NCBI GenBank assembly: GCA_015062685.1
Contig: SUUE01000003.1
Location: 124,001 to 188,000, forward strand
Direction of reading: 5' to 3'
Length of the DNA stretch: 64,000 nucleotides
Source of the DNA: Coriobacteriaceae bacterium
GTDB taxonomy: Bacteria; Actinomycetota; Coriobacteriia; Coriobacteriales; Eggerthellaceae
Below are positions 51,700 to 59,549 of this stretch, piece after piece. The first letter of the stretch is position 1. Each line of letters opens with the position of its first letter. The translations under genes were made by a program, and so were the position numbers. Below the pieces are notes generated by a model. That model was given only the letters and a program-made list of their open reading frames with translations, made no database searches and had not been told where the DNA came from.

Positions 51700-52485
51700 A
51701 TGCATACTGCTCTCGAACAGGTGCCCGAGCGCCTGCAGGCGCTTCCTACCAAGGTGGAGCTGGACGAGAAGGTCCAGAAGGCGAAGGGCGCGCTGCTGAA
51801 CGACATCAAGCGCTCCGTTTACCTCTACCGCGTTGACTGCGGCGGGTGCAACGCGTGCGAAATCGAGATCTTCGCGACCATCACGCCGGTGTTCGACGCC
51901 GAGCGGTTCGGCATCAAGAACACGCCGAGCCCGCGCCATGCCGACATCCTGGTCTACACGGGCGCCGTCACGCGCGCCATGCGCCTGCCGGCCATGCGCG
52001 CCTACGAGGCGGCCCCCAACCCCAAGCTGGTCGTCTCCTACGGCGCGTGCGGCTGCTCGGGCGGCATCTTCCACGACAACTACTGCGTGTGGGGCGGCAC
52101 CGACCAGATTCTGCCGGTTGACGTCTACATTCCCGGGTGCCCGCCTTCGCCTGCCCAGACGATTTACGGGTTCGCGATGGCGCTCGGCATGCTGGGGCAG
52201 AAGCTCCACCACAAGGAGACCGTCGAGGCTCCCGGCGAGCTCGCAACCTTGGCTTACGCCGACATTCCCTATGCCCTGCGCACGGAAATCGAACACGAGG
52301 CCCGTCTCATGAGCGGCTATCTCCAAGGCCGAGACCTCGCCGACGACTTCCTCAAGGCGATCTCGTCTTCGCAGGGCAGCGTCCTCGCCTCGGTCGACGG
52401 CCTGATCGCCGGCACCGATGACCCGCGCCGCGCGGAAGTGTACAACGATTTCAAGGAGCTCTTGCTTGGAAAGGTGATTGGATGA
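51700..52485 (+). CDS. hyfI: NiFe-hydrogenase small subunit, group 4 (NuoB-like)
   Basis: A 261-residue subunit, HycG/HyfI type, that holds the proximal 4Fe-4S cluster: C47-x2-C50 (VDCGGCNACE), GACGCSGGI and PGCPPSP. The first ~35 residues are hydrophilic and helical. The start lies 3 nt after hyfH, and it overlaps the next gene by 4 nt. Confidence 0.93.
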   Translation: MHTALEQVPERLQALPTKVELDEKVQKAKGALLNDIKRSVYLYRVDCGGCNACEIEIFATITPVFDAERFGIKNTPSPRHADILVYTGAVTRAMRLPAMRAYEAAPNPKLVVSYGACGCSGGIFHDNYCVWGGTDQILPVDVYIPGCPPSPAQTIYGFAMALGMLGQKLHHKETVEAPGELATLAYADIPYALRTEIEHEARLMSGYLQGRDLADDFLKAISSSQGSVLASVDGLIAGTDDPRRAEVYNDFKELLLGKVIG

Positions 52486-52937
52486 GCGCATTGCGCAACA
52501 ACGAGACCGACCTCGCGCCCGAGCATTCCCAGGCGCGCACGGTGCAGGTCTACCGTTTGGTGAGGAAGTTCGTTGATAACGCCAATTCGGTGCCCGAGGG
52601 GTCGAAGAGCGTGCTCTACTACACGCTCTCCGTCGGGCACCACACCGGCGTCATCGATTGCTTCGAACGCGTATTGAGCATGCCCGTTGCGACGTTCGAG
52701 CGCATCTGTGACGGACTCGATAGGGGAGAGGCTCGCTACAAGCTGGAGGGGGTCATGCGCCATTCCGAGATCGAACTCGGGAAGGCGCAGGTCAACCTTG
52801 TGATACATGCGCTCGAACCGTTGCTTTCCTCTTCGGACGAAGAGGTTTCTCGCTTCGTCGCGCTCCTGTTGGAACAACTCCGCATGGTGCGCGACGAGGC
52901 GGCTGTGTACGTGATGATCAGGGAGGTGGTCTCGTGA
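52482..52937 (+). CDS. hyfJ: HycH/HyfJ-family formate hydrogenlyase maturation protein
   Basis: A 151-residue soluble protein of the HycH family (KSVLYYTLSVGHHTGVIDCF, FERICDGLDRGEARYKLEGVMRHSEIEL). It is needed for assembly of the hydrogenase large subunit in the E. coli FHL system, by an unclear mechanism. It overlaps hyfI and hycI by 4 nt each, so all are translated together. Confidence 0.88.
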   Translation: MSALRNNETDLAPEHSQARTVQVYRLVRKFVDNANSVPEGSKSVLYYTLSVGHHTGVIDCFERVLSMPVATFERICDGLDRGEARYKLEGVMRHSEIELGKAQVNLVIHALEPLLSSSDEEVSRFVALLLEQLRMVRDEAAVYVMIREVVS

Positions 52938-53410
52938 GCAAGGAGGGTCAAATCTTGTTCACGGTGGGAAGCGTCCTGCGCGGCGACGACGCCGCCGGGC
53001 CCATGCTCGCCAAGCTTTTCGAGGAGAAGCCCATCGAGGGCTGGAGCGTTATCGATGGCGGGCAAACGCCCGAGGACGACCTGGTGCTGGTCCGCCGGGC
53101 GCAGCCGAAGCGGCTCGTGCTGGTGGATGCGGCGGACATGGGCTACGAGCCCGGAACGGTGCGCGCCATCACGCCCGATGAAGTTGCGACCCAGGCCCTC
53201 ATCACCACGCATTCGTTGCCCATCACGTTCTTGTTGGGCCAGCTTGAAGAGTGCTGCGACGAAGTTTTGTTCGTGGGGATCCAGCCGCAGGACACTTCGT
53301 TTTTCAACCCGTTGTCGCCCGCGGTTTTGAAGGCCGTTCAGTTCGTTTACAACTGGATCGCCGCCGGGGCCGACTTCTCGGTGTTCGCCGGCAACGACGA
53401 CAGAGAATAA
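52934..53410 (+). CDS. hycI: Hydrogenase maturation endopeptidase HycI
   Basis: A 158-residue Ni-dependent protease (HycI/HyaD fold) that removes the C-terminal tail of the large subunit. Metal-site residues: the first Asp lies in VLRGDDAAGPML (18-19), the second in VLVDAADMG, and a His in TTHSLPI. The substrate is evidently the HyfG tail in the same operon. Confidence 0.93.
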   Translation: MSKEGQILFTVGSVLRGDDAAGPMLAKLFEEKPIEGWSVIDGGQTPEDDLVLVRRAQPKRLVLVDAADMGYEPGTVRAITPDEVATQALITTHSLPITFLLGQLEECCDEVLFVGIQPQDTSFFNPLSPAVLKAVQFVYNWIAAGADFSVFAGNDDRE

Positions 53411-53437
53411 TTCATCATCGCGATTATGGAGGTAACC

Positions 53438-54265
53438 ATGGAGAGCAAGGATCTAGAAGCATTAAAGCCCGATGCGCTTTCGCCCATTGCCACGCTCGCA
53501 AAAGCGGTGAACGTCGGGGTTAGCAAGGCGGGCATGCGCCCCGGGCGCATGTTCATCTCGGCCATGCTCGCAGGCGCGTTCATCGCCTTCGGCGGCATGT
53601 ATTTCTGCGTGTTCCTCGGGGACCCGTCCATCCCCTTCGCCGCGCAGCGCGTCGTGGGCGGCATCTGCTTCTGCCTGGGCCTCGTGCTGGTCGTCTGCAC
53701 CGGTGCGGAGCTCTTTACCGGCAATTCGCTGATGGTCTGCTCGCTCGTCGAGAAGAAGATCAGCGTGGGCGGCCTGCTCAAGAACTGGATCATCGTCTGG
53801 CTCGGCAACCTGGCGGGATCGTTGGTTGCAGTGGCGCTCATCTACCTTGCTGCCACGCCGGCGCTCGGCGGCGGCGGTGTGGGCGAGGCCATGGTGAGCG
53901 TCGCCGCGGGCAAGGTCGCGCTCCCGCCCGCCACCATCTTCTTCAAGGCCATCATGTGCAACGTGTTCGTGTGCCTGGCGGTTTGGGTGGCCTATTCTTC
54001 GCGCACGGTCGTCGACAAGGTGGCCGGCGTCCTGCTGCCGATCTCCGCGTTCGTCGCTGCCGGCTTCGAGCACTGCGTCGCGAACATGTTCTTCCTGCCC
54101 ACGGGCCTGATCCTGAACAGCACGGGCGTCGGTGCCGAGGGGCTCGTCACCTTGAGCGGCGTTTTGACCAACCTCGGCATCGCCACGCTGGGCAACGTCG
54201 TGGGCGGCATGATCGTGGGCCTGGCTTTCTGGGCCATCAACCGCGCGGCAAAGAGCGATAAGTAG
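53438..54265 (+). CDS. focA: Formate/nitrite transporter (FocA family)
   Basis: A 275-residue pentameric formate channel. The start is ATG 53438, with TGGAGG 7 nt upstream; an earlier ATG at 53426 is part of that ribosome site. Six helices; family signatures include AGAFIAFGGMYFCVF, FTGNSLMVCS, KNWIIVWLGNLAGS, MCNVFVCLAVWVAYSS and GFEHCVANMFFLP. Placement in the FHL operon implies formate uptake for the dehydrogenase. Confidence 0.9.
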   Translation: MESKDLEALKPDALSPIATLAKAVNVGVSKAGMRPGRMFISAMLAGAFIAFGGMYFCVFLGDPSIPFAAQRVVGGICFCLGLVLVVCTGAELFTGNSLMVCSLVEKKISVGGLLKNWIIVWLGNLAGSLVAVALIYLAATPALGGGGVGEAMVSVAAGKVALPPATIFFKAIMCNVFVCLAVWVAYSSRTVVDKVAGVLLPISAFVAAGFEHCVANMFFLPTGLILNSTGVGAEGLVTLSGVLTNLGIATLGNVVGGMIVGLAFWAINRAAKSDK

Positions 54266-54266
54266 C

Positions 54267-55526
54267 ATGTTGGAGAACGTTATGGGCGAGATGGAGGGGC
54301 ATGCGGACGGCGTTTTGGGGGAAGGGCGCATCGTCTACCTCGACAACGCGGCGACGACCAGGGTGTACCCCCAGGTGCGTGCCGTGATGGCGGACGCGTT
54401 CGAGAACGCGTTCGGCAACCCCTCCTCCGCCCATTGCGTTGGAAGGCGGGCCAAGCGTCTCATGGAGGAAAGCCGTGAGACCTTGGCCGGCCTGGTGGGC
54501 GCGCACCCCGACGAGATCTATTTCACGTCGGGCGGCACGGAGTCGAACAACCTCGCTATCACGGGGGCGAGCCTGGCCTTCGAGCGCGTGGAGGGCGCGG
54601 GCACGGTCATCACGTCGGCGCTTGAGCACCCCTCGGTGACGAAGACGGTGCGCAACCTGCGCCGTAGCGGCTGGCGCACCGAGCACCTGGACGCCGTTGG
54701 CGGAGACCTCGACCTCGCTTCGCTCGAGCAGTTGCTCGCGGAATGCGATGACGTGGCGCTCGTAAGCGTCATGAGCGTCCAAAGCGAGCTCGGCTACCGC
54801 TTCCCGATAGCGCGCGTGGCGGCGCTGTGCCGCGAGAAGGGCGGCGACGCCCACGGGGGCGCGCGGCCCCTGGTGCACACCGACGCCGTCCAGGCGTTCG
54901 GGAAGCTCGACGTGGACGTGGAAGGCCTCGGGGTGGACCTGATGTCGTTCTGCAGCCACAAGATCGGCGGACCGAAGGGCATCGGCGCGCTCTACGTGAG
55001 GCGCGGCACGTCTATGTTCACGACGGCCGCCGGGGGCGGGCAGGAATCGGGCCTGCGCTCGGGCACCCAGGCAGTGCCGCTGATCGCCGGCTTCGCCGAA
55101 GCGGCGCGCATCACATGCGAGCAGCGGGAGGCGTCCTTCGCGCATGTGAGCTCCCTGAAGCGCGAGATCCTCGACGGCCTCGCGGAGCATTTCGAAGGGC
55201 TCCGCGTGAACGCCCGCGACGACGGCAGCCCCTACATCGTCAGCTTCTCGATTCCCGGCACGAGCAACACCCAGGTCATCAGGGCGCTCGACGAGCGGGG
55301 AATATGCATTTCCGCGAGCACGGCATGCGCGACATCGCGCGCAGACGTGCCTGCGGGCACATGGCGGGCCAAGCACCCGCTCACCTTGAGGCTCGCCGGG
55401 TTCCCGGCTTCGTGGCTCCGTTGCACGTACCGCGTGAGCCTGTGCAAGGACACGACCGCGGAAGACGTGCACACGTTCCTGGAAGCGTTCACGGCTGCGG
55501 CCGATCGCTCCCTTGCAGGCAAGTGA
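54267..55526 (+). CDS. Cysteine desulfurase (NifS/IscS class)
   Basis: A 419-residue PLP enzyme that takes sulfur from cysteine. YLDNAATTRV is near the start, the PLP Lys is in SFCSHKIGGPKG, and the catalytic Cys is in the loop ISASTACATS. That loop differs from the usual SSGSACSSG. It begins 1 nt after the formate-channel stop, so it is in the operon. It may supply sulfur to FdhD-type activation of FdhF or to the many 4Fe-4S subunits; this is inference. Confidence 0.88.
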   Translation: MLENVMGEMEGHADGVLGEGRIVYLDNAATTRVYPQVRAVMADAFENAFGNPSSAHCVGRRAKRLMEESRETLAGLVGAHPDEIYFTSGGTESNNLAITGASLAFERVEGAGTVITSALEHPSVTKTVRNLRRSGWRTEHLDAVGGDLDLASLEQLLAECDDVALVSVMSVQSELGYRFPIARVAALCREKGGDAHGGARPLVHTDAVQAFGKLDVDVEGLGVDLMSFCSHKIGGPKGIGALYVRRGTSMFTTAAGGGQESGLRSGTQAVPLIAGFAEAARITCEQREASFAHVSSLKREILDGLAEHFEGLRVNARDDGSPYIVSFSIPGTSNTQVIRALDERGICISASTACATSRADVPAGTWRAKHPLTLRLAGFPASWLRCTYRVSLCKDTTAEDVHTFLEAFTAAADRSLAGK

Positions 55527-55622
55527 CGAGCGCCGGGACGCTCCCGAAACTCATTCCCCGCAGAGCTTAGCGAGCTCGCAACCGGTTGTGGGAAATGAGC
55601 TTCGGGAGCGTCCCGGCGCTCG
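55527..55622. repeat. 32-bp imperfect inverted repeat
   Basis: Arms 55527-55558 and 55591-55622 match with two G-U-type differences around a 32-nt loop. A 23-nt piece of the right arm (55594-55616) recurs exactly at 60977-60999, so it is a dispersed repeat. Confidence 0.8.
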
Positions 55623-55627
55623 GAATG

Positions 55628-55666
55628 AAAAAGCGCCAAAGGCCCGAAGACCTTTGGCGCTTTGCT
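55628..55666. terminator. Bidirectional terminator at the end of the formate hydrogenlyase operon
   Basis: AAAGCGCCAAAGG (55630-55642) and CCTTTGGCGCTTT (55651-55663) form an exact 13-bp stem with an 8-nt loop. It ends the operon on one strand and the flavin reductase gene on the other. Confidence 0.85.
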
Positions 55667-55672
55667 TTACGC

Positions 55673-57334
55673 CTACTCGAGGCCGGCCAGCGTGCGGCCC
55701 ACCAGGTAGCCGAAGCACACGCAGCGGCCATGGCTCACGGCGCTGATGTGATGCGGGTAGGTGCCGAAGAACATCGAGCCGCTCGTGTTGCCCAGGGCGT
55801 AGAGGCCCTCGATGGCAGCGCCCTTGGTGTCGAGCACCTGCGACTTCTCGTTGATCTTCAGGCCGCTTACCGTCACCAGGCACGAGCCGCTCTCCTCCAG
55901 GGCGTAGAACGGCGCCTGGTCCAGGGGAAGCAGCGTGGTGGGGTTCTTGCCGAAGTCCTCGTCAACGCCCTTGGCGCAGAACTCGTTGTAACGCTCCACC
56001 GTGGCCTTGAGCGCGTCCTTGTCGACGCCGATCTTCTCGGCCAGCTCGTCGATGCTGTTGGCCTCGATGAGCACGTCCTTGCACTGCGCGACGAGGTCGC
56101 TGCCCTTCCAAGGGATGACGCCCTTCATGGTGTCGAACGCAGCTTCCAGGTCGCCCGACATCAGCAGGTAATCGCGGGCACCGGTCTGGTACATGATGGA
56201 GTTGGTGACGAACTCGAACGACAGGCTCTCATTCACGAAGCGCTTGCCCTCGGCGTTGACGCGCGGGAAGGCGAAGATCGCGCCGTTGGCGCGCGTGCCG
56301 GCCGTGGAACCGGCCGGGTCGTTCATCAGGACGTGCGGCAGGTCGTCGATCGCCGCGCCGACGGCCTGGCCCATCAGGTGGCCGTCGCCGGCCTCGGTGA
56401 GCGTGGGGTTGATCCATGCGTTCACCGCGAGGTCGCGCGGACGGGCGACCTGCGAGAGGATGTCCCAGTTCTGGTCGTAGCTGCCGGTGGCCAGCACGAC
56501 GCCCTTCTTGGCGTTGAACTTGATGTAGGAGCCGTCTGCCTTGGCGATCACGCCGGTCACAGCGCCCTCGCCGTCGCGGACCAGCTGGCAAGCGGGCGTG
56601 TTGTAGCGCACGTCTGCACCGTGCGACTTGGCGTTCTCGATCATCATCTCAACGAACGCCGGGGTGCCGCCGGCAACGCGCACGCCGCTCGCCCAGGTGA
56701 TCACGCCGTCGCTCTCGGTGTTGGCGCCCACCACGGTGAAGTCGCCGCACTTGCTGCCGGGCGTGGCCTCGGACGTGTCGATCGCCCAGTCCATGGCCTC
56801 GCCGGAGCGGTCGATGTAGCGCTTCCACACGTTGCGGTCGGCGCGGTAGTCAGCGCTGACCATGGCATCGTCGAGGAGCTTCTTCTTGTCGATCTCGACG
56901 CCTGCCGCCTTGTGGGCGCGGTCGTCGATGGCGCCGATCTCGCTGCCGCGGGCCGCGAACGTGGCGCCCTTCTCCAGGAGCACCGTGGCCAGGCCGTGCT
57001 GAGAGCAGGAGGCAGCCGCCGTGGCGCCTGCCATGCCGGCGCCGCACACGACGACATCGCACTCGATGGTCTCCTTGATGTCGCCGTCCGCGATTTGGCC
57101 GTCGACGAAGGCGACGGGCGCGGCGGTGGGCTTGTGGAACTCGAGGTTCTCGAGGTTGGGCAGCAGGGTCTCGCCCGTGCCCGCGTTCGAGCCCGCTGCA
57201 GACGAAGCTGCCTTCGAGCTCTCGGACTTGGGCGCTGCAGCGCAGCCGGTCGCGCTGACGGCCAGCGCCGCCGCCGCAGCCGCGGCAGCCCCTACGAAAC
57301 CACGACGGGATGTAGTCGCTTCTTCAAGAATCAT
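55673..57334 (-). CDS. Tat-exported FAD-dependent reductase (fumarate reductase flavoprotein-like)
   Basis: A 553-residue flavoprotein. The signal has a twin-arginine motif (SRRGFVG, residues 9-15), a hydrophobic Ala-rich core and a possible lipobox (SATGC, Cys31). The FAD dinucleotide site is CDVVVCGAGMAGATA (92-106). A fumarate-reductase-type active-site region follows, with GRCVCFGYLVGRTLA at the end. Anaerobic Eggerthellaceae have many such reductases for diet- or host-derived compounds. No CymA- or heme-domain partner is adjacent. Substrate unknown. AAGGAG lies 6 nt upstream. Confidence 0.88.
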   Translation of the reverse strand: MILEEATTSRRGFVGAAAAAAAALAVSATGCAAAPKSESSKAASSAAGSNAGTGETLLPNLENLEFHKPTAAPVAFVDGQIADGDIKETIECDVVVCGAGMAGATAAASCSQHGLATVLLEKGATFAARGSEIGAIDDRAHKAAGVEIDKKKLLDDAMVSADYRADRNVWKRYIDRSGEAMDWAIDTSEATPGSKCGDFTVVGANTESDGVITWASGVRVAGGTPAFVEMMIENAKSHGADVRYNTPACQLVRDGEGAVTGVIAKADGSYIKFNAKKGVVLATGSYDQNWDILSQVARPRDLAVNAWINPTLTEAGDGHLMGQAVGAAIDDLPHVLMNDPAGSTAGTRANGAIFAFPRVNAEGKRFVNESLSFEFVTNSIMYQTGARDYLLMSGDLEAAFDTMKGVIPWKGSDLVAQCKDVLIEANSIDELAEKIGVDKDALKATVERYNEFCAKGVDEDFGKNPTTLLPLDQAPFYALEESGSCLVTVSGLKINEKSQVLDTKGAAIEGLYALGNTSGSMFFGTYPHHISAVSHGRCVCFGYLVGRTLAGLE

Positions 57335-57523
57335 CTTTTCTCCTTTGTCCTTAATCCCTCCATTGCCCCCTCTTGCACAGAACGAGGCCGGCGCGCTTTT
57401 GCTAGAATGGCTGCTGCTTTAAACGCATGCCGCCCAAAAGAGCGATGCGCGCCGGGCCTCCGCCTGCAGGGAGGGGTTCGCCGAAGATGCTAGGCGGCAG
57501 GGGAGCAAAGGACATCCGCAAGA

Positions 57524-58984
57524 ATGGACAATTCGAGCCGCGAAGGCATCGGACAAAAAGTACGAGCCAGTTTGACCAGCCTTTTTGATGGCATCTGGAC
57601 GCTCTACTTCATCTGCGGGGTCGCGCTCTTCTATGCATGGGACCTCTTCGCCATCTACTGCGAGCCGGTCATTTCGGGCAGCTCTTACGAACCGGTTCCC
57701 TATTTCTCGCTCATCGTCACGAGCATCGCGGTCACTGCAGGCTTCGCGAGCATCGCGCTGGGCCTCCACAAGCTGAAGCATTTCAACGGCATCGGGTTGA
57801 TCGGAACGGCGGTCGCCGGCGTGGCGACCCTGACGGGTGTTGCCCTCGTGAACCTCGGAATCGTGGACGGCGGGCTGACGCGCCTCGTGGTGGACGTCGT
57901 CACGCGCCTCGGCTCCTGCTGGGTCATCGTGGCGTGGGGAGCCCAGTATGCACGGCTCGACGCGTTCCGCATCACGGTCTTCACGCTCATGTCGTTCATC
58001 CTGGCGCTCGCCGCGTGTTTCGTCGCGCTGACGAGCCCGCAGGTTGTCCGCGTGCTGCTCGCCGCATTGGCCCTGCCCGCATCCATGGCCCTCTTGCTGT
58101 TGGCCGCGCGCGTGGAGCTGCCCGCGCACGAGCCGAGCGGGAAAGAGACGTTCGTCGACCTCACCTGGCGCATCATTCTGGTGTTCTTCCTGTTCGGCAT
58201 CGTCACGTGGACGGGCATCCCCTACGCGCAGTCCAACGCCGGCGGCATGCTCGAAATGGGCCGGTTCGTCATCGTGGGAAGCGGCGGCGTGGTCAGCGTG
58301 CTATTGGTGCTGGTGCTGGTCACGAAGGGCACCTTCTCCCAATCTTATGTATACAAGATCGTGCTCCCCCTGATCGCCTCTGGCATCCTGCTCGTCGCGA
58401 CGCTCAACATCGAGACGCATGTGGGGCCCGCCCTCATCTCGATCGGCTACACGTGCTTCGACCTGTTCTGCTTCACCTTGTTCGCGAATGCCTGCCGCAA
58501 GACGGGGACCAACGCCCGCCGCGCGTTCGGCTGGTGCCGCGCCATCGAGAGCAGCACCCCGCTCGTGGCGATCATCCTGATGACCACGGTGGAAGGCGCC
58601 CTGCACCTTGGAGACAGCCTGATGGTGAACCTCATTGGCCTGGCAGGCATCTTGGTGGTAGTGGCCGTCATCATGCTCGACCGCACGCACCTGTTCGAGC
58701 GCGAGCAGCTCAACCCCGAAATCGAGTATCCCCGGGCGGAGGTGCTCTACTTCGCCCGCCAATGCGAGGCGGCCATCGAGCAATACGGGCTTTCGCCGCG
58801 CGAGGCGGAAGTGCTCAGCCTCATCGTGCGCGGCCGCAGCGTGCCCCACATCTCGCAGCGCCTCTACATATCGCGCAGCACGGTCAAGACCCACATCACA
58901 CATATCTACGAGAAGCTCGGCGTCACCGACCGCCAGGAAATGATCGACGCCATCGAGTCGATCTCGCTCGCGCCGACGGAATGA
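57524..58984 (+). CDS. Membrane-anchored LuxR-family transcriptional regulator
   Basis: A 486-residue protein with about ten to twelve N-terminal helices (residues ~20-395) and a C-terminal LuxR/GerE HTH (about 420-480: YGLSPREAEVLSLIVRGRSV, then STVKTHITHIYEKL). This class is common next to flavin reductases and related genes in Eggerthellaceae. It is divergent from the Tat flavin reductase, with 189 nt between, and likely controls it in response to an unknown signal. Confidence 0.92.
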   Translation: MDNSSREGIGQKVRASLTSLFDGIWTLYFICGVALFYAWDLFAIYCEPVISGSSYEPVPYFSLIVTSIAVTAGFASIALGLHKLKHFNGIGLIGTAVAGVATLTGVALVNLGIVDGGLTRLVVDVVTRLGSCWVIVAWGAQYARLDAFRITVFTLMSFILALAACFVALTSPQVVRVLLAALALPASMALLLLAARVELPAHEPSGKETFVDLTWRIILVFFLFGIVTWTGIPYAQSNAGGMLEMGRFVIVGSGGVVSVLLVLVLVTKGTFSQSYVYKIVLPLIASGILLVATLNIETHVGPALISIGYTCFDLFCFTLFANACRKTGTNARRAFGWCRAIESSTPLVAIILMTTVEGALHLGDSLMVNLIGLAGILVVVAVIMLDRTHLFEREQLNPEIEYPRAEVLYFARQCEAAIEQYGLSPREAEVLSLIVRGRSVPHISQRLYISRSTVKTHITHIYEKLGVTDRQEMIDAIESISLAPTE

Positions 58985-59013
58985 CGAATGCCACGAACGT
59001 CCTGGCATTCGTC
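58983..59013. terminator. Bidirectional terminator between luxR and DUF2318 genes
   Basis: GACGAATGCCA (58983-58993) and TGGCATTCGTC (59003-59013) form an exact 11-bp stem with a 9-nt loop. It lies between convergent stops. Confidence 0.7.
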
Positions 59014-59016
59014 TGG

Positions 59017-59532
59017 CTACTTGGTCGGGCCCTGCCAGTTCTCGAAGAACGGCGCGTAGCGGTCTAGCGTCGAGGCGGGGACGACGAAAGCCTCGTCGGT
59101 TTCGACCAGGTCGATGACGGGCGCCGGGTTGCATGAGGAGGCGCCGGTCGCGCCCACGGTGTCCACGCTGAACTTGAGCCCGCAGTTGTTGCAAGTGAGC
59201 GTGTTGCCGTTCTGTTCGAAGTAGGCCTTGGGCGAGGGGTTGCATGATTGGCAGGTGTTGAGCGCCACATGCGGCTTGCCGTCGGTGGACTCTACTGCGA
59301 TCAGCTGGACGTTCGTCCCGTTCGCGTCGTAGTTGACGAAGGCTGCTTGATTGCTGATCTGGGTCTTCGGTATGACGACGTTGCCGCCTTCGACGGACGC
59401 CGCAACGAAAGCGTTCGGCTTCGACACCGTGCATCCCGAGAGCATGATGACCACGGCTAGCGAAGCTGCGGCGAGGGCAATGGCGGCGACTGCGCTCACG
59501 CGCGCGCCCGCGGTTGGTTCGAAGTGTTTCAT
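59017..59532 (-). CDS. DUF2318 (FtrD-like) lipoprotein
   Basis: A 171-residue protein; the open frame is longer, but ATG 59532 has AGGAGG 8 nt upstream. N-terminal signal with a lipobox (AVVIMLSGC). The DUF2318 domain (about 40-171) has paired Cys motifs CQSC and CNNCG, plus a later Cys (GASSCNP). FtrD-type proteins are thought to bind metal or Fe-S and to act in iron uptake or redox. It forms a two-gene operon with the HMA/TauE protein (17 nt apart). Confidence 0.85.
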   Translation of the reverse strand: MKHFEPTAGARVSAVAAIALAAASLAVVIMLSGCTVSKPNAFVAASVEGGNVVIPKTQISNQAAFVNYDANGTNVQLIAVESTDGKPHVALNTCQSCNPSPKAYFEQNGNTLTCNNCGLKFSVDTVGATGASSCNPAPVIDLVETDEAFVVPASTLDRYAPFFENWQGPTK

Positions 59533-59549
59533 GGGGTCTTCCTCCTGAT

